A stretch of 64,000 nt of DNA from Sulfoacidibacillus thermotolerans (GTDB lineage Bacteria > Bacillota > Bacilli > Alicyclobacillales > SLC66), in the NCBI RefSeq assembly GCF_003144315.1, contig NZ_MPDK01000005.1, forward strand, positions 62,001 through 126,000, in the 5' to 3' direction. Every line of letters begins with the position of its first letter. Position 1 is the stretch's first letter. The position numbers were made by a program, and so were the translations under genes. Below, piece after piece: positions 19,156-30,045 of this stretch. Below the pieces are notes generated by a model. The model saw nothing but the letters and a program-made list of their open reading frames with translations, did no database searches and was not told the origin of the DNA.

Positions 19156-20241
19156 GTGAACGCAGATTTTATTGAGGCGCTCGACGAATTAGAGAAAGAG
19201 CGTGGAATCAGCAGCGGGATCTTGATCGAAGCGATTGAGGCCGCGCTGATTTCTGCTTATAAGCGCAATTTTAATTCTGCGCAAAATGTGCGTGTAGAGA
19301 TCGATCGATTGTCTGGAAGCATCCATGTCTACGCTCGTAAAACAGTGGTTGAGACGCCGCGCGATCCGCGTCTTGAAATGTCGCTTGACGCGGCAATGGA
19401 CATTAGTGCTTCATACCGTTTGGGGGATATTGTCGAGGTTGAAGTGACGCCGCGCGAGTTTGGCCGAATCGCGGCGCAAACTGCAAAGCAGGTGGTCACT
19501 CAGCGCATTCGCGAAGCGGAACGCGGCATTATTTACAACGCATATGCAGACATGGAAGAAGATATCGTGTCTGGCGTGATTACGCGGCAAGATGGCCGCT
19601 ATTCTTATGTCGATTTAGAACGTACGGAAGCTTTACTTGCTGTTTCGGAACAAATTCCAAGTGAAAAGTTAGAGCTTGGCGATCGCGTGCGCGCGTATAT
19701 CTTGCGTGTGGAAAAGACGACAAAAGGTCCGCAAATTTTACTTTCGCGCATTCATCCGGGACTTTTGCGCAGGTTGCTTGAACTCGAAGTGCCGGAAATT
19801 TACGAGGGAGTTGTCGAAGTAAAGTCGGTGGCTCGAGAAGCTGGATCGCGCTCAAAAGTTGCTGTGTACTCGCATAATGCAGATGTCGATCCGATCGGAG
19901 CGTGTGTTGGCCCGAAAGGGATGCGCATTCAGTCGATTGTTACAGAATTGCGCGGAGAGAAAATTGATGTGATCGAGTGGAGTAATGACCCCGCTATTTA
20001 TGTTGCAAGTGCTCTTTCTCCAGCCAAAGTTGTCGATGTAGAGGTTCATGAGAGTGAAAAAGTGGCACGAGTCATCGTTCCTGACCATCAATTGTCACTC
20101 GCTATTGGAAAAGAAGGGCAAAATGCGCGTTTGGCAGCTAAACTGACGGGATGGAAAATTGATATTAAGAGCGAAAGTCAAGTTGGACGCTCTTCATCTG
20201 TGTTCTCCGATCTTGAACGGGATGCATTTTTGCGCGAGTAG
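19156..20241 (+). CDS. nusA: Transcription termination/antitermination factor NusA
   Basis: NusA binds RNA polymerase and modulates pausing, termination and antitermination. The 361-residue protein starts with the NusA N-domain (MNADFIEALDELEKERGIS), followed by an S1 domain (about 135-205), and KH1 and KH2 (GACVGPKGMRIQSIV and LAIGKEGQNARLAAKL). It lacks the acidic C-terminal repeats of E. coli NusA, as usual for Firmicutes. GTG 19156 is preceded by AAGGGGG. Confidence 0.98.
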   Translation: MNADFIEALDELEKERGISSGILIEAIEAALISAYKRNFNSAQNVRVEIDRLSGSIHVYARKTVVETPRDPRLEMSLDAAMDISASYRLGDIVEVEVTPREFGRIAAQTAKQVVTQRIREAERGIIYNAYADMEEDIVSGVITRQDGRYSYVDLERTEALLAVSEQIPSEKLELGDRVRAYILRVEKTTKGPQILLSRIHPGLLRRLLELEVPEIYEGVVEVKSVAREAGSRSKVAVYSHNADVDPIGACVGPKGMRIQSIVTELRGEKIDVIEWSNDPAIYVASALSPAKVVDVEVHESEKVARVIVPDHQLSLAIGKEGQNARLAAKLTGWKIDIKSESQVGRSSSVFSDLERDAFLRE

Positions 20242-20255
20242 GAGGGTGCATCGCG

Positions 20256-20528
20256 GTGCGAAAAGTTCCACTTCGGCAGTGTGTGGGATGTCAAGAACAG
20301 AAGCCTAAGCGTAGTATGGTACGAATCGTTTTAACACCTGAGGGGATGGTTCAGGTGGATCTCACTGGAAAATTGGCGGGCCGCGGCGCTTATATCTGTC
20401 CTTCGCGCGCATGTTTTGACATTGCGCGCAAGCGAAAAGCTTTAGAACGAGCATTAAAGGCACAGTTGAATGATGAAGTATATGAACATCTGTTCGGTGT
20501 GGTGGAAACGCGTGAGCAAGACAACTGA
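20256..20528 (+). CDS. rnpM: RNase P modulator RnpM (YlxR, DUF448)
   Basis: YlxR-family proteins bind RNA and have been shown to bind the RNase P RNA and modulate its activity. The 90-residue basic protein has the signature VPLRQCVGCQEQKPKRSMVR, then GRGAYICPSRACFDIARKRK. GTG 20256 follows GGAGGGTG. The 3' end overlaps the next gene by 17 bases. Confidence 0.95.
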   Translation: MRKVPLRQCVGCQEQKPKRSMVRIVLTPEGMVQVDLTGKLAGRGAYICPSRACFDIARKRKALERALKAQLNDEVYEHLFGVVETREQDN

Positions 20529-20841
20529 TCTGCTTGGGTTACTTGGTCTCGCAGCGCGGGCGCGGGCACTTGTCTCAGGAGACGATGTTTGCCTTTCACA
20601 TATTCGAGCTGCCACTGCGCGATATGTTCTGATTGCGCAAGATGCCGGAGCAAATGGCGCAAAGAAAATCAGAGATAAGTGCACGTTTTATGGAATCCCT
20701 TTTGCCACAGTTCTCACGCGAGATGTATTGGGGCGAGCGATTGGCAAAGAGGAGAGAACGGTGGTGGCGATCACGGATGAAAAATTCTCCAAACGAATTA
20801 AAGAAGTAGTAGAGCAGATTGTTGGAGGTGTAGATATTTGA
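20512..20841 (+). CDS. rplGA: L7Ae-type K-turn-binding ribosomal protein (YlxQ)
   Basis: YlxQ belongs to the L7Ae/L30e family that binds kink-turn RNA. I take GTG 20512 as start, giving a 109-residue protein opening [20 protein letters not shown]; longer in-frame versions run into rnpM and have no homology. The segments [25 protein letters not shown] and [15 protein letters not shown] are typical. Its stop overlaps the infB start. Confidence 0.9.
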   Translation: MSKTTDLLGLLGLAARARALVSGDDVCLSHIRAATARYVLIAQDAGANGAKKIRDKCTFYGIPFATVLTRDVLGRAIGKEERTVVAITDEKFSKRIKEVVEQIVGGVDI

Positions 20842-23807
20842 CAAAATTGCGGGTGTATGAATATGCAAAGCAACTCAATATGTCGAGCAAAGAAATCATT
20901 ACAATTTTAAGTCGGTTGAATATTCCGGTGAATAATCACATGAGTGTGATGGAGCCTGAGATGGTGGCCGCTGTAGAAGGCTTTTTTTCTGATGTGAAAG
21001 CGCGCGCGGCAGCTCGGACAATTGCGATGCAAGAGCGACGAGAAGCATCTCGTCCAGAGCGCATTGTGGGCTCTGTCAGCACGGCGGTTGCAAGTCCAAA
21101 TGAAGAGTCTGTTGAAACGAAAGGCAGTTCGCGCCTGCAAACGGAGCGCGCGGCGACAGATGAACGAGGCGATGTGACAAATGGTCGCGCGAACGTAAAG
21201 GTGGAGAGTGGAGCGTTTAGCCAAGAAACGGCTCTTCCATCTTTCGACAGGCCTGATGGGCAACCTGTAGCGAGCGTGGAAGTCGAAGAAGAGGCAGGTT
21301 CGCAAATTACTGGTGCGCGCATTGGTCAGGTTCAACCGCTTCGTTCTTCTGGAGATCGCAATCGACCGTATAATAATCAAGGAAATTACCGTAGTGACCG
21401 GGATCGGGCGCGTTCGCAAGGAACAGGTGAGCGATCGGGCAGTAATACTTCGAACTATCGCAATGGCGGTGGGACGCGTTCAAACACTCCAGATGCGCAG
21501 CGTGTAGATAGCGGCGAGCGTCGTTTGCGTGTTTCGAACGATGCTTCAAGTAGTACCGCAGATCGGCGTCAGCCGGGGTCAAGCAATCGACCGCCTCATC
21601 AAAATGGGAATCGTCCGTCACAACAAGGTGCAGGTCGTTCACAAGGACAAACAGGTCAAAACGCGCGCAATCAACGCACACCGTATAGTGGATCGCAAGG
21701 CGATGCGCGCAATCAAGGAGCTTCTTCGCGGCCGGCATACGCTGGTGCGTCTGCGCGACCCAATGATCACAAGTCGGGATTTTCCGGTGGAGCGAGCTCT
21801 CGTCCTGATCATCGGCGGCAAGGGGCATCTGGGTCGTTTGGTGGCACGCCAGCGTCTGGTACGTCGGCCCGATTTGAAAGCAGTCCGAACGATCTGAATC
21901 GCAGTAATCAAGCAGGTGGGCAGCGGCGTCGGGCGGGTGATCGCAATGGTGGGCGTCCAAGCATGGCTGAAAAGCGTGAGAATAACCACAAGATTCAACC
22001 GCCAAGGGGTCGTCGCGATACGCGAGCCAATCAAGCGGTAAAAGCTCCTGAAGTTCCGCGTCAAGTGACGGTAGATGCACCGATGACGGTGGCTGAATTT
22101 GCTCACTTGATTCGACGCGAAGCTTCCGAAGTCATCAAAAAGCTGTTGTTCCTAGGGATGCCTGTGACGATTAATCAGGAGATTGATCCGGATACGATGG
22201 TTTTAGTGGGTGCCGAGTTAAATACAGAAGTCACTGTGCAAGCGCCGCGCGATTTGGAAGCAGAGGAAATGTTGGTTGAGGAAATGGACGAAGCTTCATT
22301 AGAACAGCGTCCGCCCGTTGTTACCATCATGGGGCATGTTGATCACGGGAAAACCACATTACTTGATGCGATTCGACAAACGAATGTCACGGCTTCTGAA
22401 GCCGGCGGGATTACCCAGCATATAGGCGCATACCAGGTGGAAATCAATCAAAAGAAAATCACTTTTCTGGACACGCCAGGCCATGCAGCGTTTACGACGA
22501 TGCGGGCTCGCGGCGCCCAAGTAACAGATATCACCGTTCTTGTCGTTGCGGCAGATGACGGAGTAATGCCCCAAACAATTGAGGCGATCAACCATGCAAA
22601 GGCGGCGAACGTCCCCATCATCGTCGCGATTAATAAAATCGATAAACCTGATGCAAATCCGGATCGGATCAAGCAGGAATTGACAGAGTATGGACTTGTC
22701 GCAGAAGAATGGGGCGGGGATACGATCTTTGTTCCTTTGTCAGCGCTAAAGAAGCAAGGAATTGAAGAATTACTGGAGATGATTCTGCTCGTAGCAGAAG
22801 TTGCAGATCTGAAGGCGAGTTTGACCATGCGTGCGCGAGGAACCGTTATTGAAGCGGAACTCGATCGCGGCAGAGGACCGGTCGCGACCGTCTTAGTTCA
22901 AAATGGTGTGTTGCGCGTAGGGGATGTCGTCGTTGCGGGCAATACCTATGGAAAAGTACGAGCGATGGTAAATGATCGCGGCCGCCGAGTAAAAGAGGCG
23001 CTTCCAGCCACTCCAGTTGAGATCATCGGCCTTTCGGCTGTGCCAAGCGCTGGCGATCCGTTTGTCGTTTATGATGATGAGCGTCAAGGACGGCTTGTTG
23101 CAGAGCGGCGATCAATGCGCCAACGCGCCGAAGAGCTTGGCGCTACGTCGCGGGTTACGCTGGATGATTTGTATAAGCAAATCCAAGAAGGCGAAGTAAA
23201 AGATCTAAACGTCATTCTTAAGGCAGATGTTCATGGATCAGCAGAAGCTGTTCTCGGGGCTCTGCAAAAGATTGATGTGAGTGGAGTGCGGATCCGCGTG
23301 ATTCATACGGGGGTTGGTGCCATTACTGAATCAGATATTCTCTTAGCCTCTGCTTCCAATGCCATTGTTATCGGATTTAACGTTCGCCCGGAGCCAAATG
23401 CTGCTAAAATGGCAGAATCAGAGAAAGTTGATGTGCGTTTGCATCGCGTGATTTATCATCTGATCGAAGAAATTGAAGCAGCATCAAAAGGAATGTTAGA
23501 TCCAGAGTATAAAGAAGTCATACTCGGGCGCGCTGAAATTCGCCAGCTGTTTAAGATCTCCAAGGTTGGCACGATTGCTGGCGCATTTGTCCTAGATGGC
23601 AAACTTGTGCGCGATGCGGAAGTGCGCTTGATCCGCAGTGGAGTTGTCGTATTTGAAGGGAAGTTGGATTCGCTGAAGCGGTTTAAAGATGATGCCAAAG
23701 AAGTGGCCAGTGGTTATGAATGCGGTCTTACTCTTGAACACTTTAATGATCTAAAAGAGGGCGACATCGTTGAAGCGTACAAGATGGAAGCCATCAAAGC
23801 GGAGTAG
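20838..23807 (+). CDS. infB: Translation initiation factor IF-2 with long low-complexity linker
   Basis: IF-2 brings initiator tRNA to the 30S subunit and promotes subunit joining. TTG 20838 has GGAGGTG (20824-20830) at good spacing and gives [20 protein letters not shown], the first IF2_N module. Residues of about 60-400 are an unusually long linker rich in Arg, Gly, Asn, Ser and Gln. A second IF2_N module (about 415-470) precedes the GTPase: [14 protein letters not shown] near 498, [24 protein letters not shown]. Domains II-IV complete the 989-residue protein, well over the 716 residues of B. subtilis IF-2. ylxP, usually next, is absent. Confidence 0.97.
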   Translation: MTKLRVYEYAKQLNMSSKEIITILSRLNIPVNNHMSVMEPEMVAAVEGFFSDVKARAAARTIAMQERREASRPERIVGSVSTAVASPNEESVETKGSSRLQTERAATDERGDVTNGRANVKVESGAFSQETALPSFDRPDGQPVASVEVEEEAGSQITGARIGQVQPLRSSGDRNRPYNNQGNYRSDRDRARSQGTGERSGSNTSNYRNGGGTRSNTPDAQRVDSGERRLRVSNDASSSTADRRQPGSSNRPPHQNGNRPSQQGAGRSQGQTGQNARNQRTPYSGSQGDARNQGASSRPAYAGASARPNDHKSGFSGGASSRPDHRRQGASGSFGGTPASGTSARFESSPNDLNRSNQAGGQRRRAGDRNGGRPSMAEKRENNHKIQPPRGRRDTRANQAVKAPEVPRQVTVDAPMTVAEFAHLIRREASEVIKKLLFLGMPVTINQEIDPDTMVLVGAELNTEVTVQAPRDLEAEEMLVEEMDEASLEQRPPVVTIMGHVDHGKTTLLDAIRQTNVTASEAGGITQHIGAYQVEINQKKITFLDTPGHAAFTTMRARGAQVTDITVLVVAADDGVMPQTIEAINHAKAANVPIIVAINKIDKPDANPDRIKQELTEYGLVAEEWGGDTIFVPLSALKKQGIEELLEMILLVAEVADLKASLTMRARGTVIEAELDRGRGPVATVLVQNGVLRVGDVVVAGNTYGKVRAMVNDRGRRVKEALPATPVEIIGLSAVPSAGDPFVVYDDERQGRLVAERRSMRQRAEELGATSRVTLDDLYKQIQEGEVKDLNVILKADVHGSAEAVLGALQKIDVSGVRIRVIHTGVGAITESDILLASASNAIVIGFNVRPEPNAAKMAESEKVDVRLHRVIYHLIEEIEAASKGMLDPEYKEVILGRAEIRQLFKISKVGTIAGAFVLDGKLVRDAEVRLIRSGVVVFEGKLDSLKRFKDDAKEVASGYECGLTLEHFNDLKEGDIVEAYKMEAIKAE

Positions 23808-23814
23808 GTGACTT

Positions 23815-24201
23815 ATGAAACTTCGCGTACAGCGAATTGCTCTGCAGTTGCAAAGAGAAATGAGTGATATTCTCCAGCATCACCTAAAAGATCCGCGCAT
23901 CGGCTTTGTCACAGTTACCGATGTGGATGTAACAAACGATCTTGCGTATGCCAAAATTTACGTTTCGGTCATGGGAACGGAGGAGCAAAAACAAGAGTCG
24001 ATGCGCGGATTGGAACGAGCCAAGGGCTTTATTCGCTCAGAGCTTGGTGCACGCATGCGGTTGCGCGTGGTCCCGGAATTACAGTTTCGATTAGATCAAT
24101 CGATTGACTACAGTGCTAGGATTGAACATGTCCTGCATGAGATCCTCCCTCCAGACGACACGTTAAAAGTGGAACGGAAAGGGGACGATGAGGATCAATA
24201 A
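23815..24201 (+). CDS. rbfA: 30S ribosome-binding factor A
   Basis: RbfA is a cold-shock and 16S maturation factor with a KH-like fold. The 128-residue sequence has LRVQRIALQLQREMSDILQ, the DPRIGFVTVTDVDVTNDL motif, AKIYVSVMG and LRVVPELQFRLDQSIDY. It starts 8 bases after infB and overlaps nrnA by 14 bases. Confidence 0.97.
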   Translation: MKLRVQRIALQLQREMSDILQHHLKDPRIGFVTVTDVDVTNDLAYAKIYVSVMGTEEQKQESMRGLERAKGFIRSELGARMRLRVVPELQFRLDQSIDYSARIEHVLHEILPPDDTLKVERKGDDEDQ

Positions 24202-25198
24202 CGTGAGCTTTCAAGCGATATATGAAGCTTTGCGAGTTCCTAGTGATCCTTTGTTGATCATTTGCCATGTCAGTCCAGATGGTGATGCGATCGGTGCGGC
24301 CTTGGCTGTTGCTCACCTGTGTGACACTTTTGGCAGGCCCTGCGTTCTTGTGAATGATGATGAGATCCCTGAGCGGTATCAGTTTTTGCCAGGTGTTGAA
24401 CGATTTTTGCGTACGAGTGCAGTGACAGAATTCTTTCAGTATGCAGTTGCGGTCGATTGTGCTGATTTGCGGCGGCTTGGTGAAGCAGTACGTTTAATTG
24501 CGCCAAATGGACAGTTGATCAATATCGATCATCATGGGACGAATAATCATTTTGGTACATTAAATCTGGTGCAAGCTGAAGCATCAGCTACATGTCTTGT
24601 GCTTTACCGTTTTATTCGAGCGAATCAACTGCCGATGAATCGCTCGCTCGCGCTTGTTCTTTATACGGGTATTGTATTTGATACAGGAGGGTTCCACTAT
24701 AACAACACTACTCCTGAAATTCATCTCGCAGCTGCAGATTTGCTGTCGTACGATATCGAACCGTTTTTAGTTGCTGACCGCGTGCTTGAAGCAATGACTC
24801 GCGAGCAGATTGAGCTGGTACGCCTTGGTTTATCGACATTGACTGTTCATGAGAGCGGCCTAATTGCCTATGTGGCAGTGGATCAGTCTATGCTAAAGGC
24901 TTCTGGAGCGCGCGATGGGGATGTCGAAGTACTTTTGCCATATCCACGTACACTCGTTGGTGTAGAAGTTGGATTGCTCTTTCGTGAGCGCCCAGACGGT
25001 ATGGTGAAGGTCAGTTTGCGATCGCGGGAGTTTGTTGATGTAGCCCAGATTGCTCTGGTATTTGGTGGGGGTGGACATGTGCGCGCAGCAGGATGTGAAG
25101 TTCCTGGCCCTCTACAATCTGCCGTGCAAATCGTGATGAAAGAAGTGGAAGCGGCGGTACACGAAACCTTGCACAAGGTGCGCGAAGCCAATGCATAG
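24188..25198 (+). CDS. nrnA: DHH/DHHA1 nanoRNase/pAp phosphatase NrnA
   Basis: NrnA degrades 2-5 nt RNA oligomers and dephosphorylates pAp. The 336-residue protein has the DHH motifs: ICHVSPDGDAIGAALA, AVDCADLRRLG, NIDHHGTNNHFG and GIVFDTGGFHYNNT, then DHHA1 with FGGGGHVRAAGC. ATG 24188 has AAAGGGG upstream. Location between rbfA and truB is common in Firmicutes other than B. subtilis. Confidence 0.95.
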   Translation: MRINNVSFQAIYEALRVPSDPLLIICHVSPDGDAIGAALAVAHLCDTFGRPCVLVNDDEIPERYQFLPGVERFLRTSAVTEFFQYAVAVDCADLRRLGEAVRLIAPNGQLINIDHHGTNNHFGTLNLVQAEASATCLVLYRFIRANQLPMNRSLALVLYTGIVFDTGGFHYNNTTPEIHLAAADLLSYDIEPFLVADRVLEAMTREQIELVRLGLSTLTVHESGLIAYVAVDQSMLKASGARDGDVEVLLPYPRTLVGVEVGLLFRERPDGMVKVSLRSREFVDVAQIALVFGGGGHVRAAGCEVPGPLQSAVQIVMKEVEAAVHETLHKVREANA

Positions 25199-26129
25199 TG
25201 GCATTGTGGTAGTAAATAAACCCCCACAAATGACTTCGCAGCAAACAGTTACTCAAGTCAAACGCGCGCTAGGTGTTAAAAAGGCAGGACATGCTGGCAC
25301 ACTCGATCCAGATGCTGTGGGAGTTTTGCCGATTTTTCTAGGCCGGGCGACGCGTTTGACGGAGTATGTGTTGGCGGATGAAAAAAGTTATCAAGCTGTT
25401 TTGGTGCTTGGTATTAGTACAGACACGCAAGATGCGAGTGGAAAGATAGTGGCTGCAGTTGACGCAACAGCAGTAACAAGGCAACAAATCGATACTGTAT
25501 TCCAACAGTTTATTGGAATGCAGTGGCAAACTCCACCTGCATATTCCGCTTTGAAGATTAGTGGAAAGCGGGCGTATGAGCTTGCCCGTAAAGGGCTTGA
25601 AGTAAAATTGGCACCTAGGCCAATCACAATTTATGAGTTAGTCGTAGAACACGTCACACAAGTTGCGCAGACGGTACAGGTTACTTTTACTGTGCGTTGC
25701 AGTAAAGGGACTTATATTCGCACGCTATGTCAGGATCTTGGCGCCGCGCTTGATTTGCCAGCTCACATGGGGCATTTAATGCGCACGCAAACGGGTCCTT
25801 TTCATATAGGACAAGCGCAAACCTTGGAGGCGATTCGCGAGCGCATGTGGGAACTCGTTTTGCCTCCTGAGCAAGCGATTTTGCACATGCCAGTCATCTC
25901 CCTGTCATCAGATGCACTGCATGTTGTTGTAAACGGTCAAAGTTTCGTTTCTTCTGTTTCGAAAATCACCCAAAGTGCTTTTCGCAAACTTGATCTTTCA
26001 CCTGCGACTTTGGTGCGTGTACATCTTGAAACGGGAGAGCTTGTTGCGGTGTATGAGATTGCGACTATACAGGCCGATGTGTGCACGTTAATTCCGAAAA
26101 AAGTTCTTTGGCAGGCGGTGAATGAATGA
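25191..26129 (+). CDS. truB: tRNA pseudouridine(55) synthase
   Basis: TruB makes pseudouridine 55 in the T-loop of tRNAs. The 312-residue protein starts MHSGIVVVNKPPQMTSQQ and has the catalytic Asp39 in GHAGTLDPDAVGVLP, QTPPAYSALKISGKRAYELAR, and CSKGTYIRTLCQDLG. It overlaps nrnA by 8 bases and ribF by 4. Confidence 0.97.
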   Translation: MHSGIVVVNKPPQMTSQQTVTQVKRALGVKKAGHAGTLDPDAVGVLPIFLGRATRLTEYVLADEKSYQAVLVLGISTDTQDASGKIVAAVDATAVTRQQIDTVFQQFIGMQWQTPPAYSALKISGKRAYELARKGLEVKLAPRPITIYELVVEHVTQVAQTVQVTFTVRCSKGTYIRTLCQDLGAALDLPAHMGHLMRTQTGPFHIGQAQTLEAIRERMWELVLPPEQAILHMPVISLSSDALHVVVNGQSFVSSVSKITQSAFRKLDLSPATLVRVHLETGELVAVYEIATIQADVCTLIPKKVLWQAVNE

Positions 26130-27073
26130 CTAAGCCAACTCTCATTCAACTCGATGGCTCACCGATCCCGGAGAAAGCGACGCAACGAACTTTTGCCATT
26201 GGCAAATTCGATGGGATCCACATCGCTCATCAGGCGGTCATTTCGCGCGCAGTCGAAGTGGCGAAGAAACTGCATGCAACGGCATCACTTTTTACGTTTG
26301 ATCCTCATCCGCGCTTTGCGCTTACGGGGGATACTGCTTATGAGCGACTGCTTACTCCCCTTAAAGAACGGGCGCGCATTGCTGCGACGCTTGGAATAGC
26401 GACTACGTTTGTCGCACAGTTTGACACGCGTTTTCAGCAACAGAGCGCTAAAGAATTTATGGAGCACTACTTATTGCCACTTGGTGCTTGTCATCTTGTG
26501 GTCGGTTATGATTTTCGTTTTGGCAAAAATGGGCGTTATACACCGGAGGACTTGATAGAAATCGGTAGAACATACAATATATTGGTAGATGTTGTTCAAC
26601 CGATTGATTGTGACGGGATTCCTGTGAGCAGTTCTGTAATTCGCAAAAAATTGGAAGAAGGGGACATTGCGCGCGCTACGCGTTTGTTGGGTCGCCCGTA
26701 CCGTGTGCGCGGACAAGTGAGTAAAGGGGATCAGCGTGGACGTGAGATCGGGTTTCCAACAGCGAATTTATCGTTAAGCGAAAACTATGTTCTTCCAAAA
26801 TCAGGAGTATATATTGTGGATGTCTGGATTTTAGGGGAAAAAAGGCGTGCAGTTATGAATATTGGTACTCGGCCTACTATTTATGAAGACGGAGTGTTGA
26901 GTGTCGAGGTACACATTCCTGATTTTGCAGGAGACCTTTATGGGATTCAGTTAGATGTGGACTTTTTGCATTACGTGCGAGAGGAACGCCGCTTTTCGAG
27001 TCTTATGGAGTTGCAAGAGCAACTGGCACGCGATGTACACACGGCGATCGTGTGGGTAACTCCCATACAATAA
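26126..27073 (+). CDS. ribF: Bifunctional riboflavin kinase/FAD synthetase
   Basis: RibF phosphorylates riboflavin to FMN and adenylates it to FAD. The 315-residue protein has an N-terminal nucleotidyltransferase domain (GKFDGIHIAHQAVI, TFDPHPRFAL, VVGYDFRFGKNGR, VSSSVIRKKLEEGD) and a C-terminal kinase domain with GREIGFPTANLSL, VMNIGTRPT and VEVHIPDF. Its start overlaps the truB stop in ATGA. It is the last gene before rpsO, as usual. Confidence 0.97.
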   Translation: MTKPTLIQLDGSPIPEKATQRTFAIGKFDGIHIAHQAVISRAVEVAKKLHATASLFTFDPHPRFALTGDTAYERLLTPLKERARIAATLGIATTFVAQFDTRFQQQSAKEFMEHYLLPLGACHLVVGYDFRFGKNGRYTPEDLIEIGRTYNILVDVVQPIDCDGIPVSSSVIRKKLEEGDIARATRLLGRPYRVRGQVSKGDQRGREIGFPTANLSLSENYVLPKSGVYIVDVWILGEKRRAVMNIGTRPTIYEDGVLSVEVHIPDFAGDLYGIQLDVDFLHYVREERRFSSLMELQEQLARDVHTAIVWVTPIQ

Positions 27074-27088
27074 TGCATCAGTTAATTC

Positions 27089-27117
27089 TTTACTCTTCAT
27101 CTTACGCTGTGTATACT
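27089..27117 (+). promoter_or_regulatory. SigA-type promoter of rpsO with long leader
   Basis: TTTACT (27089-27094) and TATACT (27112-27117) are 17 bases apart. The leader to ATG 27279 is about 155 bases, typical of rpsO genes whose mRNA leader binds S15 for feedback control. I see inverted-repeat-rich sequence there but cannot draw the S15 site with confidence. Confidence 0.6.
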
Positions 27118-27278
27118 TATAACGATTGTGCCATACTGATCGTAGGATCTTTAGGTACGAAATCCAAAAAGTGCGGGTTAGCGTGCTCTTTGCGCTATTA
27201 ACTGCAGCTCGGTATCGCGGTGCTCCGTCGCATACTGTGCTGCGAGTGATCGCATGGACAAATTGTGGAGGGAAATCG

Positions 27279-27548
27279 ATGGCTTTAACGCAAGAACGCA
27301 AAACAGAAATTATTCAAGCTTTTGCAGTTCACGAGGGGGATACTGGGTCTCCAGAAGTGCAAGTAGCACTTCTCACTGAGCGCATCAATTACTTGAATGA
27401 ACACTTCCGTACGCACAAGAAAGATCATCATTCTCGTCGCGGACTCTTTAAGATGGTTTACAAGCGTGCTCATTTGTTGAGATATTTGCGTGAAAACGAC
27501 ATTAATCGTTATCGCGCGCTCATTACGCGGCTTGGACTTCGTCACTAG
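27279..27548 (+). CDS. rpsO: 30S ribosomal protein S15
   Basis: S15 is a primary 16S-binding protein at the three-way junction. The 89-residue product starts [15 protein letters not shown] and contains [37 protein letters not shown] and [13 protein letters not shown], all diagnostic. GGAGGG (27267-27272) fixes ATG 27279; the frame stays open upstream for about 50 codons but without homology. Confidence 0.99.
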   Translation: MALTQERKTEIIQAFAVHEGDTGSPEVQVALLTERINYLNEHFRTHKKDHHSRRGLFKMVYKRAHLLRYLRENDINRYRALITRLGLRH

Positions 27549-27555
27549 AAGCTCT

Positions 27556-27585
27556 GGAGGAGCGGGACCATCCCGCTTCTCCTTT
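27556..27585 (+). terminator. Intrinsic terminator after rpsO
   Basis: GGAGGAGCGGGA (27556-27567) pairs with TCCCGCTTCTCC (27571-27582), a 12-bp stem with one G-U and a three-base loop. TTT and then TTCTT follow. Partial readthrough into pnp is likely, as in other bacteria. Confidence 0.75.
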
Positions 27586-27662
27586 GCTTCTTGCGGTCGA
27601 CTGTCGCAGGGGCGCGCTGAAGATACATAGGCAGGATGAGTGATTTGAGAGGGGGTTATCTG

Positions 27663-29900
27663 ATGATCTATCGACATACGATCTCGCTCGGTGGGAGACC
27701 ATTGACCTTTGAAACGGGACGACTAGCTAAACAAGCCAATGGCGCTGTCCTTGTACAATATGGTGAAACGGTTGTTCTTGCCACGGTGACAGCATCGAAG
27801 GAACCATCGTCACTGGATTTTTTTCCACTCACTGTGAATTATGAAGAGCGACTTTACGCAGTGGGGAAAATCCCTGGTGGCTTTATAAAAAGAGAGGGCC
27901 GTCCGAGCGAAAAAGCGATTCTAGCGAGTCGTTTAATCGATCGTCCGATTCGTCCGCTTTTTGCGGATGGCTTTCGCAATGATGTACAAGTTGTTGTCAT
28001 GGTACTTTCTGTCGATCAAGATTGTGCTCCTGAGATTGCAGGGATGATCGGGGTATCGGCGGCTTTAACAGTGTCTGACGTTCCGTTTAACGGTCCGATT
28101 GCAGGGGTTGTGGTAGGGCGCGTGGATGGTCAGTTTATCATTAATCCAACGGCGGCGCAGGCGGAAAAAAGTGACTTGCATTTAGTTGTGGCCGGAACGC
28201 GCGATGCGATTATGATGGTTGAGGCGGGCGCAAAGGAAATTCCTGAAGAACAAATGCTCGAAGCGATCATGTTTGGCCATGAAGAGATTCAACGTGTCAT
28301 AGAAGGAATTGACGCGTTTGCAAGAGAAGCAGCAAAGCCCAAGATGGCAGTGACTTTGCACAAAGTGGATGAAGCGATTGCAACCACGGTGCGCGCATAT
28401 GCGACTGAAAAATTGCGCGAAGCAACTTATACGGCTGAGAAGCACAGTCGACAAGAAGCGATTGACGCTGTTGTAAAGGAAACGCAAGAAGCGCTTGCGG
28501 AACAGTTTCCTGACCAAACAGCTGCAATTGCGGAAGTTTTACACGATATTGTCAAAGAGATTGTACGACAAGCGATCGTGGTTGACGGACTGCGTCCAGA
28601 TGGACGAGCTCTAGATGAAATTCGTCCGATATCGGTAGAAGCGGGTGTTTTGCCGCGAACGCATGGATCTGGCCTGTTTACGCGTGGACAAACACAGGCG
28701 TTGTCTGTTTGTACGCTTGGTGCGTTAGGTGACGTGCAGATTCTTGATGGGCTTGGGATGGAAGAAAGTAAACGATTTATGCATCACTATAACTTCCCAC
28801 CGTTTTCAACAGGTGAAGCGCGTCCACTGCGTCCGCCAAGTCGGCGTGACATTGGACATGGGGCACTTGGTGAACGAGCAATTGAACCGATTATCCCATC
28901 TGAAGATGTGTTTCCCTATACAATCCGACTCGTGTCTGAAGTTCTTGAATCCAATGGTTCTTCTTCTCAAGCTTCGATTTGCGCTTCCGTTTTGGCATTG
29001 ATGGATGCGGGAGTTCCAATTAAGGCACCCGTTGCCGGTGTTGCAATGGGACTTGTCAAAGAAGGCAATAACGTTGCTGTTTTGACAGATATACAAGGAA
29101 TGGAAGACCATCTTGGCGATATGGATTTTAAGGTAGCCGGGACTGCCGATGGGGTTACCGCGCTACAGATGGATATAAAAATCGGTGGCATCGATCGCAG
29201 TATATTGCAGACGGCGCTTGAAAAAGCGCATGCGGGCCGGATGTTTATTCTCGATAAAATGCTATCGGTGATTCATCAACCACGCAGTGAATTGTCTAAA
29301 TTTGCTCCACGCATTCTCACAATGCGTATCAATCCTGATAAAATCCGCGAAGTGATTGGACCAGGTGGACGAGTAATCAATAAGATTATTGAAGATACGG
29401 GTGTCAAAATCGACATTGAACAAGATGGTCGAATTTTTATTTCGGCGACAGATGTTGATGCAGGAGAACGTGCAAAAAGTATCATCGAGGGCATTGTGCG
29501 CGATGTTGAAGTAGGGCAGACGTATATAGGAAAAGTGACACGTGTAGAAAGTTATGGTGCGTTTGTTGAAATTTTGCCAGGTAAAGAAGGGCTTGTTCAC
29601 GTCTCTCAATTGGCTGCTGATCGCGTCAAAAAGTCAGAGGACGTCGTAAAAGTTGGCGATTCACTCAAGGTGAAAGTGACAGAAATTGATGGACAAGGTC
29701 GAATCAATCTCTCTCATCGAGAAGTATTACGCGATGAGGGCGTTGTACTTGTCGATTTGCCACCGCGCCCAGAGGGAGAAAAACGTTCGAATATCCGCGC
29801 AGGCGATCACAATCGTCCAGGTGAACGCAGGGGGAATTCGTCAGGTTCCACGCGTGGGCGTGGGTCAGACGAGCGTAAAGCTCCTGGAAATCCCGTTTAA
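27663..29900 (+). CDS. pnp: Polyribonucleotide nucleotidyltransferase (PNPase)
   Basis: PNPase is a phosphorolytic 3'-5' exoribonuclease and degradosome component. I chose ATG 27663, with GAGGGGG about 7 bases upstream; an ATG at 27636 is in frame but has no suitable site. The 745-residue protein has two RNase PH domains ([15 protein letters not shown] and the catalytic second repeat with [13 protein letters not shown]), the KH domain ([16 protein letters not shown]) and S1 domain ([21 protein letters not shown]). It ends in a basic Arg/Gly/Ser tail. Confidence 0.98.
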   Translation: MIYRHTISLGGRPLTFETGRLAKQANGAVLVQYGETVVLATVTASKEPSSLDFFPLTVNYEERLYAVGKIPGGFIKREGRPSEKAILASRLIDRPIRPLFADGFRNDVQVVVMVLSVDQDCAPEIAGMIGVSAALTVSDVPFNGPIAGVVVGRVDGQFIINPTAAQAEKSDLHLVVAGTRDAIMMVEAGAKEIPEEQMLEAIMFGHEEIQRVIEGIDAFAREAAKPKMAVTLHKVDEAIATTVRAYATEKLREATYTAEKHSRQEAIDAVVKETQEALAEQFPDQTAAIAEVLHDIVKEIVRQAIVVDGLRPDGRALDEIRPISVEAGVLPRTHGSGLFTRGQTQALSVCTLGALGDVQILDGLGMEESKRFMHHYNFPPFSTGEARPLRPPSRRDIGHGALGERAIEPIIPSEDVFPYTIRLVSEVLESNGSSSQASICASVLALMDAGVPIKAPVAGVAMGLVKEGNNVAVLTDIQGMEDHLGDMDFKVAGTADGVTALQMDIKIGGIDRSILQTALEKAHAGRMFILDKMLSVIHQPRSELSKFAPRILTMRINPDKIREVIGPGGRVINKIIEDTGVKIDIEQDGRIFISATDVDAGERAKSIIEGIVRDVEVGQTYIGKVTRVESYGAFVEILPGKEGLVHVSQLAADRVKKSEDVVKVGDSLKVKVTEIDGQGRINLSHREVLRDEGVVLVDLPPRPEGEKRSNIRAGDHNRPGERRGNSSGSTRGRGSDERKAPGNPV

Positions 29901-29925
29901 TGTTTGTTGTAATGTGATCCTTCAG

Positions 29926-29947
29926 GCAGCCTCATTGGCTGCTTTTT
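29926..29947 (+). terminator. Intrinsic terminator after pnp
   Basis: GCAGCC (29926-29931) and GGCTGC (29937-29942) form a stem with a TCATT loop, followed by TTTTT. Confidence 0.85.
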
Positions 29948-30045
29948 GTATTATTTAGGTGGACAAAGGCATATCCTGTCCATGAAGGAATGGGCATTGC
30001 ACATTGGATGCCAGACCTTTTTTGAACTGGACAGGAGGAAAGACG

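Noticed and set aside
21307-22080. Long minus-strand reading frame opposite infB (257 codons)
   Set aside because: It lies opposite the low-complexity linker of IF-2, where biased composition keeps other frames open. There is no ribosome site and its His/Asp-rich translation resembles no protein.
27126-27278. In-frame upstream extension of rpsO
   Set aside because: The open frame covers the promoter-proximal leader. The product would not resemble S15 and the good ribosome site is at 27267-27272.
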